The notes under the pieces are model-generated. The model saw only the letters and a list, made by a program, of their open reading frames with translations. It searched no databases and was not told where the DNA came from. The position numbers were made by a program, and so were the translations under genes. From Bretschneidera sinensis (taxonomy: Eukaryota; Streptophyta; Magnoliopsida; Brassicales; Akaniaceae), in contig CM043702.1 in the NCBI GenBank assembly GCA_023935145.1, forward strand, positions 102,737,588-102,801,587: 64,000 nt of DNA, in the 5' to 3' direction. Shown here one piece after another: positions 43,141 through 53,301 of the stretch (positions are counted from its first letter, which is position 1; every line of letters starts with the position of its first letter).

Positions 43141-44106
43141 TGTTGGAAATCACCTTGACAAGATGCCCAGGTGGTGATCTTCCAAACACTCAAGTCTAGA
43201 ATGACTTGTAGAAAGAAATACAGCAATCAAACACAAGAACAGAAAAACAAAGAAAGAAAGAAGACAAGCAATTTGTTATCGAGGTTCGGTAATGTGCCTA
43301 CATCCCTATGAGTTCCTCCGAACTCTCTGCACTAAATCAATTGGTTCTTACAAGTTATAGCAATCCCCTTCAAGAAACCACAATGTTCTTGAAGAAACCA
43401 AGAAGAGAAGAAAGGAAGAAGATGAGAACTAACAATGCTCTCTATCTAATCTAGACTTCTCTCTCTTTTACAACCAGCCTCACTACAAAGAGTCCCTCTT
43501 ATGTTTATGTCTCTCACAAAATTCTCTCTATGTGTTTACAACTGATCTCACAATGTCACAAACTTGTGTGTTTCTAATGTTGTATATCTGAAAAAGTGAG
43601 GCTAGGAAACCCCTTTTATAGCCATCCACTTCTTGGACATTCTTGAGATTCAATCCATACCCTTTGATCAAAATCATCACTTAATCATGGCCCTTCATCA
43701 CTTCCCAAGTGATGCTGTGCATTTTAACATTGCACACACGCAACTGAGAGGGTCCTTATGCATGCTGCCTATGTGTGTAGTAGTGTACCTGGGCGGTGTG
43801 GCGCTGGGAGTGCACGCTACAGCGCTGGTGCGCACCTAATGGTGTGCATGCTGGGAGGCGCACCCTGGAGTAGGTGCGCTGCGCCTTGACCTGATGCTGC
43901 TCCCTTCTGCTGCTATGCACACACCCTTCTGCTTGTGTGCAGAAGTGCGCACACTAGTGCGCATGGCCTTTCCTTACTCCAAATTGATGCACACACATGT
44001 GTGCAGTCTTCTAACTTGCTGAAATTTAATCCTCTAACCTCGGTTTAGATTTTAACCATCTTTGAACCATGGTTGGACCTGTGCAAACCTTAGACAAATA
44101 CCAAAA
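43141..44106 (-). repeat. Element F 3' LTR
   Basis: Plus strand TGTTGGAAATCACC to AAATACCAAAA; the last bases are mutated compared with AATATCAACA in the 5' LTR. U3 (about 43800-44010) holds GTGCGCAC-type palindromes. Beside the LTR, the minus strand reads AAGGTAGAGAT, a weak polypurine tract. Confidence 0.9.
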
Positions 44107-44186
44107 ATCTCTACCTTTGTCTAAGTATTTAAACTTGAACCATTGTGCAGAAAGCTTCGGTATCCGAACTCATCATGAGTCATCTA

Positions 44187-45027
44187 TCAACCGACTCCTA
44201 TCCGAAGTAGTCCATGGCAAGGATTGAACTTACTTAGAGGTAGAACTTCAGTACCCGAATCCACAGGATTTTCTCCCGTGGCAACCTTGTCCATATGGAA
44301 GCATCCTTTCGTAACATTTTCTCGAATGAAATGATACCAAACGTCCATATGCTTCGTCCCCTCATGGAACACCGGATTCCTCCACTTGCCATGCACTTTG
44401 GCTATCCAAAGATACCACCACCTGCTCTTTCAGGACCTCCCACTCGTCCAAGAACCCTTTACACCCCATAGCCTCCTTTATGGCTTCCGTAGCCGCTATG
44501 CATTCTGCCCCGGTTGTTATGAGTGCTACCACTGGCTACCACTGAGCCTTCAAATACCTCAGCATCCCCTTCATCCCAAGCCAATGCTTCTTTTCGGGAC
44601 TACTCACAAATCTGCTGAGAACACCCATTTCCCAAGAAACCTTTAACCAGTTTCTCTCATTTTCTTGGATTCTACACATCCCAAGGATCTTTTGAGTAAG
44701 GCTAAGATCCTTCCTCTCGAACTCCTCACTGAGTTGAGATGTAAACCTTTCCATCCTCTCCCTGTTGTTCTGAACCAATAGCACATCATCGACATAGATG
44801 AGGATACTCACCATCTTCTCCACCTTGTGTCCAGGTGAGAAAGTTTATGTGAAACCTATGTCTTCTCTTCTTGTGAACCCATTCGCCACCATCCTAGCTT
44901 TGTTCCGGACTTCATCTCCTGGAGGGTACCCTTCTTTGACCTTGTAAGTGCACTTACATTCCATAACTTTCTGCTTTCCTGGAATTTTCACCAATTCCCA
45001 GAAGTTGTTTTTCCTCAAAGAATCCAT
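44187..45027 (-). pseudogene. Element F reverse transcriptase and RNase H, with RT core deletion
   Basis: Frame 45027-44845 starts RT (MDSLRKNNFWELV, then TYKVKEG and KARMVANGFTRREDIGFT). Within a few codons it reaches ILIYVDDVLLV (frame 44823-44536), so roughly 100 residues of fingers and palm normally between these motifs are absent. The YVDD box itself is intact. The RNase H end is readable at 44396-44187 (VWYHFIRENV and ENPVDSGTEVLPLSKF). Several stops. Confidence 0.85.
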
Positions 45028-45231
45028 TTCTTCCTCCTTAGCTAGCTTTCACTTTGACGAATCCTTACACTCCATGGCATCCATGTAAGTCTCTTGTTCA
45101 CTCATCTCTCTTTCTATCCAAGTAGCTGCTGCATCCATAGCATCCGCAAACCCATATCTTGAAGGTGGTCCGACCAATCTTCCTTCTCGGTCTCTTGTGA
45201 GCTAGTAGTCATTCCGACTCGCTGCATCAAC

Positions 45232-46304
45232 CTATTCTTGTTCAGCCTCTTCTTGAGTTTCTTGAGCTTGGCCTTCATCAAAGTGCTCTACCTGGTCCAA
45301 ACCCTCTTGCCTCCTTTGCCCTACCTGAATCGAGTTCTCCTTGATGCGATGCTCCATAATTTCTGGACTGGTTTGCTCACTAGCCCCTGCAGGGTTAGTT
45401 TTCTCCAAGTAAGGAAATAACAATTCATTAAAAATAACATCCCTACTTATAATCAGTTTCATGCCCTTCTTTTCTAAGGACCACAACCTATGTCTCTTAA
45501 CCCCATCACCATATCCTAGAAATACACATTTTCTAGATCTAGGGCTAAGTTTATCCTCCTTTTGATGTGCATATGCAGCACACCCAAAAGTCCTAAGGTT
45601 GTTTAATTCAGGGGGTTTTCCACTCCACATCCCATGGGGGTCTTGAGCTCTAAAGCTCTAGAGAGTGATCTATTTACCAAGTATGCAGCTGTAGCCATAG
45701 ATTCTCCCTAAAAATATTTTGGTAAACAGGATCCATTTAACATGCACCTAACGTTTTCCATAAGGGTCTTATTCATCTATTCAGCAACTCCACTCTGTTG
45801 AGGGGTTTCCACAACCGTCCTATGATCAAGTTCTTAGTTAAAAATTTCTAAGCCATTATTGGTTCTTATCCCCTTAACTACTCTACCCATTTGAGTCTCA
45901 ACCAGCCCTTTCCACACCACTAATTTATTCAAGGCATCCGATTTATTCCTAAGCAAATAAACCCACACTCTTCTTGAATAATCATCAATTAAAGAAAAAA
46001 AGTAAATATTACCTCCCTGTGTTGGTGTCCTTGCTAGTCCCCAAAGGTCCGCTTGAATGTAGTCAAGAATCCCCTTAGATTTGCACACTCTGGTGTTGAA
46101 GCTGACCCGGTGTTGCTTCCCAAGAATGTAACTCTCACAGAAATCAAGTTCCTCTACTTTGTCTCCACCAAGTAGGCCATCCTTGCTGAAAACTTGCAGG
46201 CCCTCTTCACTCATATGTCCCAAGCGAGTGTGCCAAAGGGCTACCTTGTCCATCTCAACCATCAAGCATACTGCTTGATCATTGATATTTATCTCTCCAA
46301 TCAT
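45232..46304 (-). pseudogene. Element F integrase, broken
   Basis: Frame 46304-45834 has the pre-integrase HTRLGHMSEEGLQVF, CESYILGKQHRVSF and the core with DLWG and DDYSRRVWVYLL. The second catalytic aspartate in the RTDNG context is asparagine (RTNNGLEIFN). The glutamate segment near 45800 reads PQQSGVAE and then a stop. Frame 45630-45232 continues with WSGKPPELNNLRTFGCAAYAH and the CVFLGYGDGVK segment, standard for copia integrase C-terminal parts, then an acidic tail. Confidence 0.87.
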
Positions 46305-47472
46305 CTCATAGAGTCCATCGTTTCATTGATCACTACCAAAGATCCCTTGGTCACCTTGATCTTTCCTCCCTCTACTTTGCATGTATACCCCATGGAATCC
46401 AGCTGCAGCAATGAGATCAAATTTCTCTTCAAATCTGGAAGATACCTCACATTTTCCAGCAGCCTTGTCATTCCATCAAACATCCTCAATTGGATGTCTC
46501 CAATCCCTCTCACTTGGCAAGAATTGTCATTCCCCAAGAATACCCTTCCATCATTGATCTCCTTGAAATCTTGAACCATTCCTTGTGAGGGCACATGTGA
46601 TAAGTGCACCCAGAATCAAGAATCCACTTTCCACTGCCTTCTTGCCCCTTGTTCATATCCGAGCATACAACAAGAACATCATCACCTTGCTGTTCTGTTT
46701 TGGAAACCGAAGCCTCTCCAATCTTGGTATGGCTTCCTCCTCTATCCCTTGTCATCTTCTTGTAATCTTTCTTGACATGACCCTCCTTATGGTAGCAGTA
46801 GCAACTCTTCCCTCCAAATATCAGTTTGGAATGTATTCTCCCATGGCTTTCTCCTCTACCTATGTCCCAGTAGTAGCCATGCATGCTGCTGTGCACTCTC
46901 CCATGGCTCTCTCCTCTACCTCTGTCTCGGTAGTAGCTATGCATGCTGCTGTGCACTCTCCCATGGCTCTCTCCTCTACCTATGTCCTGGTAGTAGCCAT
47001 GGTTGCTGCCATACCGAGTTGTTGGCCTTCTTTTAAAGAAAAACCCTTTATCACTTGATGCACTCCTTATCTTGGCATCAAGATTATCTTGCAACTCTCT
47101 CTTAGGATCAAATTTCAAAGCAAAGATTTGTTTACGAAGATACCTCTTATCCGGGAGAGTCTTGGCAAGAAACAACTCATCTAGTTTCTTCCATATTACA
47201 GCTGGATCTTCCGAGTCTCCACACTCCCTTGTGACCTTATCCGACAAGTGCAAGAAGATGGTGCTGTAAGCCATTTTCTTTATTTTAATCCACTGGTCCT
47301 CCGTGACACTTGTTGGAAAAGCATCATCTTCTCCAATAGCCAAGTCCACTTTTTGTTGCACTAGAACCGCCTTGATCTTCCGCTTCCAAAGGGCAAAGTC
47401 TCCCTTTCCATCAAACTTCTCAATACTGAAATTTGAAGCCATCTTTACGGACAAGATCCCTGATTTATGCAC
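46305..47472 (-). pseudogene. gag: Element F Gag and protease, with a three-fold 20-residue repeat
   Basis: The start MASNFSIEKFDGKGDFALWK (33 bases into the open frame) resembles copia Gag N-termini, as do KVDLAIGEDD and VIWKKLDELFL. The middle of Gag is shortened: after LQDNLDAKIRS it enters three consecutive copies of a ~20-residue unit containing GRGESHGR, at about 46838-47010. The zinc knuckle (CYCYHKEGHVKKDY) has lost its last cysteine. The protease motif LDSGCTYHMCPHKEWF follows, then a frame change near 46560. Frame 46609-46301 completes the protease. Confidence 0.86.
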
Positions 47473-47668
47473 AACCCGTAACTGCTTTCTTCAACTTCAA
47501 GAACACAGATCAAAGATGGATCTTAACACCGTTCTTGAGTCAACCTTTAAGAAAATGATCAGATCTTGATCTTTACACCGTTTTTGAATCACCCAAGAAG
47601 TTGATCTTTGATTCTTGGAGTCTTGGCTCCGTCACCCTCTTGTTCTTGCTCCGATATCTAGCTGTGAA

Positions 47669-47701
47669 GCTCTGATACCACTGTTCAAAGCTCTGATACC
47701 A
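47669..47701 (-). other. Element F primer-binding site, duplicated (tRNA-iMet type)
   Basis: The minus strand has TGGTATCAGAGC twice, at 47690-47701 directly after the LTR and at 47669-47680, a 21-bp period. The motif complements the plant initiator tRNA-Met 3' end. The first copy is at the normal distance from the LTR. Confidence 0.9.
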
Positions 47702-47702
47702 C

Positions 47703-48667
47703 TGTTGGAAATCACCTTGACAAGATGCCCAGGTGGTGACCTTCCAAACACCCAAGTCTAGAATGACTTGTAGAAATAAATACAGCAATCGAACATAAGA
47801 ACAGAAAATCAAAGAAAGAAAGAAGACAAGCAATTTGTTATCGAGGTTTGGCAATGTGCCTACATCCCTGTGAGTTCCTCCAAACTCTCTGCACTAAATC
47901 AAATGGTTCTTATAAGTTACAGCAATCCCTTTAAAGAAACCACAATGTTCTTGAAGAAACCAAGAAGAGAAGAAAGGAAGAAGATGAGAACTAACAATGC
48001 TCTCTATCTAATCTAGACTTCTCTCTCTTTCACAACCAGCCTCACTACAAAGAGTCCCTCTTGTGTTTATGTCTCTCACACAATTCTCTCTATGTGTTTA
48101 CAATTGATCTCACAATGTCACAAACTTGTGTGTTTCTAATGTTGTATATATGAAAAGTGAGGCTAGGAAACCCTTTTTTTAGCCATCCACTTCTTGGACA
48201 TTGTTGAGATTCAATCCTCACCCCTTGATCAAGATCATCACTTAATTATGTCCCTTCATCACTTCCCAAGTGATGCTGTATGTTTTAACATTGCACACAT
48301 GCACATAAGAGGGTCGTTATGCATGCTGCCTATGTGTGCAGTAGTGTGCCTGGGCAGTGAGGCACTGGGCGTGCGATCTGCGGTGCTGGTGCGCACCTGA
48401 TGGTGTGCATGCTGGGAGGCACACCCTGGAGTAGGTGCGCTGCACCTTGACCTGATACTGCTCCCTTCTGCTGCTGTGCACACACCCTTCTGCTTGTGTG
48501 CAGAAGTGCGCACATTAGTGCGCATGGCCTTCCCTTGCTCCAAATTGATGCACACACATGTGTGCAGTCTTCTAACTTGCTGAATTTTAATCCTCCAATC
48601 TTGGTTTAGATTTTAACCATCTTTGAACCATGGTTGGACCTATATAAACCTGAGACAAATATCAACA
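47703..48667 (-). repeat. Element F 5' LTR
   Basis: 965 bp, TGTTGGAAATCACC to ATATCAACA on the plus strand. On the minus strand, U5 has the GGACGTAGGC-like block common in copia LTRs (GGATGTAGGCACATTG near 47855). U3 palindromes with GTGCGCAC lie at about 48370-48560. Confidence 0.9.
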
Positions 48668-48672
48668 ATTCT

Positions 48673-50326
48673 CACTGCCCTTCTTATCCCTTATTTCTAG
48701 GTCAAATTCTTGCAAAAGGAAGACCCATCAAATTAGTCTTGGCTTACCGATTGACTTAGTTAATAAGTGTCTCATTGCCGCATGATTCGAATGCACAATG
48801 ACCTTAGAACCTACCAAGTAAGGCCTGAACTTGTCTAATGCAAACGCAACAGCCAAAAACTCTTTTTCCATGGTGGAATAGTTGAGTTAGGAATCATTAA
48901 GTGTTCTACTAGCATAGTAGATCACATGTGAACGCTTATCCACTTGTTTCTCCAAAACAGCCCCTATAGCATAATCAGATGCATCACACATAATTTCAAA
49001 AGGAACTGACCAGTTAGGTGTCATGATAATAGGTGCCGATGTCAACTTTTCTTTCAAAGCATTAAATGCGATAAGGCAATTATCATCAAAAGTAAAAGGA
49101 ACATCTTTAGACAACAAATTACATAATGGGTGGATTATCTTAGAAAAATCTTTGATAAATCTCCTGTAGAAACCTGCGTGTCCTAAGAAACTCCTATTCC
49201 CCTTAACTGAAGTTAGGGGTGAAAATTTAGCAATCAAATCAATTTTAGCCTTATCTACTTCAATAGCTTTACTAGAAATAACATGCCTTAATACAATGCC
49301 TTGTTGTACCATAAAATGACTCTTCTCCCAACTGAGTGTTAAATTTCACTCAATGCATCTTTCAAGTACCAAAGTCAAATTATGCAAACAGTTATCAAAT
49401 GAGGTTCCAAAAACTGAAAAATCATCCATAAATACCTCAATGAATTTCTTCACCATATTCGAGAAGATTGACATCATGCATCTTTGGAATGTGGCTGGCG
49501 CATTGCATAGGAAAACGGCATCCTCCTAAAAGCAAATGTCCCAATGGGTAGGTGAATGTTGTCTTCTCTTGATCCTCCGGTGCAATTGGCACTTGATAAT
49601 AACCTAAAAGACCATCAAGAAAACAATAAAAATCATGCCTTGCTAGTCTTTCCAACATCTGATCAATAAAAGGAAGTGGAAAATGATCATTTCTAGTAGC
49701 TGAGTTCAGTTTCCTGTAATCAATGCACATTCTCCATCCTGTAGTTATCCTAGTGGGCACTAGCTCATTCTTCTCGTTTTGCACCACTGTAATCTCAGAC
49801 TTATTAGGCACAATATGAACTAGACTAACCCATCTACTATCTAAAATAAAGTAGAAAACTCCAACATCTAGGAGTTTTAAAATTTCTTTCTTCACTACAT
49901 CTTGTAGGTTAGGGTTTAGTCTCCTTTAAGCTTCCCTCACAAGTTTGGCACCATCCTCGAAAATGATCTTATGCATATATGTAGCAGGACTAATACCCTT
50001 GATGTCACTTATACTTCATCCTATGGCTCTCCTTAGTCTGCTAAGCTCCTTCACAACTCTCTTCTCTTAGGTTTGGGTCAAAGTAGATGAAATAATCACA
50101 GGATATGTGTCTCCCTCTCCCAGAAATATGTACTTAAGGTGCTTAGGTAACTCTTTAAGTTCAAGCTTAGGTTGAGTAGTATCTTCCCTATGTAGGGAAC
50201 TTAGCAATTCTAAAGGTTTACTAGACTCTTCTTAGAGTGACACTGGTATTGCACTATCTAAGATCTCATGATACCCTTTAGTCTCATTTTCTAATGTTTC
50301 CTCTACTCTCTCAGTTGTAAGAGCAA
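48673..50326 (-). pseudogene. Element C reverse transcriptase and RNase H start, broken
   Basis: Frame 49895-49437 covers KKEILKLLDVGV, CIDYRKLN, FPLPFIDQMLERLAR and QVPIAPEDQEKTTFTY, then shifts frame near 49520. The catalytic FMDDFSVFG is readable at about 49409-49435 between stops. Frame 49312-48887 has SFLGHAGFYRRFIKDFSKI, the RNase H start CDASDYAIGAVL and SRTLNDS. The segment to 48673 continues RNase H (VAFALDKF- and HSNHAAMR-like stretches) with stops. The N-terminal RT and linker are readable up to 50326, where element G begins. Confidence 0.86.
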
Positions 50327-50491
50327 TGATGAGTCTTAAATATTGCATATTTTAGACCCTTAACTTATATTTGTTATGCTCTTAGTTAGTAGTATTTCAC
50401 TTTATTTTACGTCTTTCTTGTGTTTTGTGTATTTTTACAGGTTTATGGAGAAAATAAATCATTTCAGGAGATGTGAAGCTTCTGGAGACAT

Positions 50492-50697
50492 TGCGATCGA
50501 TCGCACGAGATATGCGATCGAGCGCACCTGCCTACGAACGAGCGCATGGTCAACATCCCACATCGAAATATTTGAAGTTCAGTGCATCTGCGATCGATCG
50601 TAGCAGACATGCGATCGAGCGCACATGAGATCGTGCGCACAAGACATGCGATCGATCATACCTGCGATCGATCGCACCACACTGCGATCGAGCGCAC
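50492..50697 (+). promoter_or_regulatory. Palindrome cluster in element G U3
   Basis: At least seven copies of a TGCGATCGATCGCA-like motif (perfect at 50492-50505; variants with GAGCGCA or GATCGTA) lie in 206 bp, ending about 55 bp before the TATA box. It is very rich in CpG compared with the surrounding DNA. The same cluster is kept in the 3' LTR at 54749-54957. An enhancer or methylation-target role is an inference. Confidence 0.75.
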
Positions 50698-50750
50698 ACG
50701 GGCAGTATCCCACATCGAATCTGCAACCCATATTGCTCCGGGTCTTCCCC

Positions 50751-50758
50751 TATATAAA
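50751..50758 (+). promoter_or_regulatory. TATA box of element G 5' LTR
   Basis: TATATAAA in a CCCCTATATAAACACC context, conserved in the 3' LTR at 55008-55015. Confidence 0.75.
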
Positions 50759-51564
50759 CACCATCTGGCTTCATCATTCAGTGTACAATTCCTGAGCCAC
50801 TTTGGTGTTTACCGGTGGACGTCCACCAGCATTTTGGTGGATCCCGAAGGCATTGCTACCACGAGGGGAAGCGCCGCCCGTCAGTGAGTGGAATTTCTCC
50901 CATGTAAAGTTGTTTATTTATTTCTTTATATTCAGTTGTTTTAGTTTAAATGTTTAGTACTTTTTATTATAGTTTTATAATTATGAGTGGCTAGACTCTT
51001 CAGCTAAGGTTGAAGATGAAGCCCCGCCGTTGTTTGGCGTAGTAGTTCAGATTTGCTTGTACAAATCTGATAATTTTTAGTATAAATGTTCTGTCAATTA
51101 TTTGAGTTAATCTTATAATTGATTGAGTTTAAATTGTCTGTTGGATTTTCTTTGTGTTTCATCTGATGGATACATTAAATGCTTTTCGATTAAATTGGAT
51201 TCCCTTTGTGATTTGTTAAGAGCGGATACATTGGGTGCTTTTGGTTTAGTTGGGATATTCTTTGTTTTTTGTCTTATAGTTGGATTCATGGAATGTTTTG
51301 ATAGGCTATATTTTTAGAACATGTACGCTTAACTTCGGAAGCCTTAGTGCTTTTTATTATTAGTTTTAAAATCAACTTAGTTTAGTTTTAATTTATTTTG
51401 CAATATCATTCTGAAATTTGGAACTAGGTTAAGATAGAGTTAGTTTAGATTGAAAATATACTTTCACAACGCAATTCCCTGTGGATTCGACCTCGCACTT
51501 GCACAACGCTATACTGCAAACGACTCGTGCGCTTGCGAGTAATTTAAAACTTACAACAAGTTTT

Positions 51565-51582
51565 TGGCGCTGTTGCCGGAGA
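51565..51582 (+). other. Element G primer-binding site (tRNA-Asp type)
   Basis: TGGCGCTGTTGCCGGAGA, six bases (AGTTTT) after the LTR. Two C/T or G/A differences from the complement of the tRNA-Asp(GUC) 3' end. Confidence 0.85.
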
Positions 51583-51666
51583 ATTGTTTGGTTTGTGAAA
51601 ATTTTTGGTCTAAAATGATTTTATTTTTCTACTAGTTAGTTATCTTTTTGTTAAAAAAAAAAAATC

Positions 51667-53301
51667 ATGTGGACGAATCCAGTGTTGGTTTCACAGTCTT
51701 TAGATGATGCCCTCAAGGATTTCATTAAAATAACCGGCCCGTCCCTCAATATTGGCAACACTTTCAATGTTGAAAGCTGTTCCATCTGTGCTAGTCCCAT
51801 GCATCTAGCACAGAATTGCCCATCAATGCCGTCTTTTGCCAAGTATCCTATAGAACAAATGAATGCTTTCAATGACTATTGTTGGCAATCAAATGGATCT
51901 TGCTCCGAAACATATAATCCAGGGTGGTGGGACCACTCTAATTTTTTATGGGAGCAAAACCAACCAATGAATCAGGGAGGAGCCCCTTACCATGCTCACA
52001 ATCAATACACTCCCGAATTTCCTCCACCAATTCCAAGTTACAGTCACTCAGCTTATCCAGCACTATCACCCGCTTACCAAGCTCCCATTCAAGTGCCAGC
52101 GTCGGTTTCGCAGTCATTGGAGGACACTCTCAATGATTTCATGAAAACAACTAGCCAATCTATGAGTGAAGTGATGAGTGCAACAATAGAAAACACCCAA
52201 GCGATTGCCGAGCTAGAGAGTCAAATTGATCAAATCGCAAGTTACATGGGTGAAGGAGAGAAAAGAAAGTTCCCCAGTCAACCTGATTCTAACCCAAAGG
52301 AACAGTTTGCGGTGGGAAATTTATCAACTCCTATACAAGGGCAAGAAAGTGGCAACAAAGAAAAGAGAGATGCTGAGCCATCTACAGCCACACCTATCAT
52401 TAAGGATCTCCCTAGGTCGTTTTTACCTAAAGCGCCTTACCTTGAGAGATTACAAGCGCCCAAGAAAGGAGAGGAGTTTGAGGATCCCCTGGAGGCATGC
52501 TTTGCTCACTTTGGAGAGGACTTGGGCTTAGATAAGTTACTAGAGGAAGTGAATGCCATTTTGGAGTCTGATCCTCAAAAGAGCAGTGAGACGGAGGCGA
52601 CTATGGATGAATCACGTATTGAGGACCCCCTGAAGGCATGCTTTGCTCAATTTGAAGAGGATTTGGGCTTAGATAAGTTGTTTGAGCAAGCAAATGCTAC
52701 TTTGGACTCTGCTCCTCTAAAGATCAGTGAGACGGAGGAAACCACAACACCTAAACCCCCCAAGAAGGAACTTAAGCCTTTATCGGACAATCTTAAGTAT
52801 AAGTTCCTAGGTCCAGCAGATTCTTTGCCTATAATTATAGCTTTAGATTTGGGTGATGCTCCAGAGGAGAAATTATTGGACGTCTTAAGACAGCATAAGG
52901 AAGCTATAGGCTGGACTATTAAGGATGTCAAGGGAATCAACCCCTCGTTGGTAATACACACGATACAGTTGGAGGAGAATGCCAAGCCATCGAGGGAGCC
53001 ACAAAGAAGGCTCAACCCTGCTATGCAAGAGGTTGTGAGGGCAAAAGATATTAAGCTATTAGAGGTAGGGATCATTTATCCCATCTCTGATAGCAAGGGG
53101 GTGAGCCTGATTAAAGTCGTGCCCAAACGTGCTGGATTGATGGTAGTAAATAAAAACGATGAGTTGGTTCCAACTCGAGTGCAGTCAAGATGGAGAAAGT
53201 GTCTAGACTACCGTAAATTGAATGCTGCCACTAGGCCTGATCATTTTCCATTCCCATTTATTGATCAGATGGTGGAGTGTTTAGTTGGGCATGTTTACTA
53301 A
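51667..53301 (+). CDS. Element G chimeric Gag(C-terminal)-RT(N-terminal) ORF, 544 codons
   Basis: Open from MWTNPVLVSQSLDDALKDF to the stop at 53301. Residues about 38-51 hold a zinc knuckle (CSICASPMHLAQNC), then the Gag tail with YNPGWWDHSNFLW and a coiled-coil-like TIENTQAIAELESQID. Residues about 275-365 contain two copies of a ~45-residue acidic unit (DPLEACFAHF-EDLGLDKL and DPLKACFAQF-EDLGLDKL). The RT entry follows (IGWTIKDVKGINPS, RRLNPAMQEVV, YPISDS, CLDYRKLN) and the frame ends at FIDQMVECLVGHVY, before the catalytic aspartates. Capsid, protease, active RT, RNase H and integrase are absent. No enzymatic function is expected; RNA binding through the knuckle is possible. The frame has no stops, unlike its neighbours. 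Confidence 0.87.
   Translation: MWTNPVLVSQSLDDALKDFIKITGPSLNIGNTFNVESCSICASPMHLAQNCPSMPSFAKYPIEQMNAFNDYCWQSNGSCSETYNPGWWDHSNFLWEQNQPMNQGGAPYHAHNQYTPEFPPPIPSYSHSAYPALSPAYQAPIQVPASVSQSLEDTLNDFMKTTSQSMSEVMSATIENTQAIAELESQIDQIASYMGEGEKRKFPSQPDSNPKEQFAVGNLSTPIQGQESGNKEKRDAEPSTATPIIKDLPRSFLPKAPYLERLQAPKKGEEFEDPLEACFAHFGEDLGLDKLLEEVNAILESDPQKSSETEATMDESRIEDPLKACFAQFEEDLGLDKLFEQANATLDSAPLKISETEETTTPKPPKKELKPLSDNLKYKFLGPADSLPIIIALDLGDAPEEKLLDVLRQHKEAIGWTIKDVKGINPSLVIHTIQLEENAKPSREPQRRLNPAMQEVVRAKDIKLLEVGIIYPISDSKGVSLIKVVPKRAGLMVVNKNDELVPTRVQSRWRKCLDYRKLNAATRPDHFPFPFIDQMVECLVGHVY

Larger units (their letters stand above)
43141..48667 (-). mobile_element. Element F: degenerate Ty1/copia retrotransposon
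   Basis: 5527 bp on the minus strand with 5' LTR 47703-48667 and 3' LTR 43141-44106 (about 965 bp each), flanked by the perfect duplication ATTCT (43136-43140 and 48668-48672). The order gag, protease, integrase, RT, RNase H and the tRNA-iMet-type primer site define Ty1/copia. In the first 240 bp the LTRs differ at about 15 positions by eye, so the insertion is not recent. Frames are interrupted throughout, and part of RT is deleted. A second copy of its LTR and leader is at 57515-58690. Confidence 0.92.
50327..51558 (+). repeat. Element G 5' LTR
   Basis: 1232 bp, TGATGAGTCTTAAATATTGC to ACTTACAACA. U3 carries a dense cluster of GCGATCGATCGCA-type palindromes, TATA at 50751-50758 and the U5 block CCCTGTGGATTCGACCTC near 51478. 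Open frames on both strands here (for example 50582-50887 and 50777-50550) come from the palindromes. Confidence 0.93.

Noticed and set aside
46585..47058. 157-codon plus-strand frame
   Set aside because: It is antisense to the element F gag, including its three repeats; the minus strand carries the recognisable Gag and protease motifs.
50550..50887. Open frames on both strands in the element G LTR
   Set aside because: They come from GATCGATCGC palindromes that lack stops on either strand; the equivalent frames at 54807-55201 repeat because it is the other LTR.
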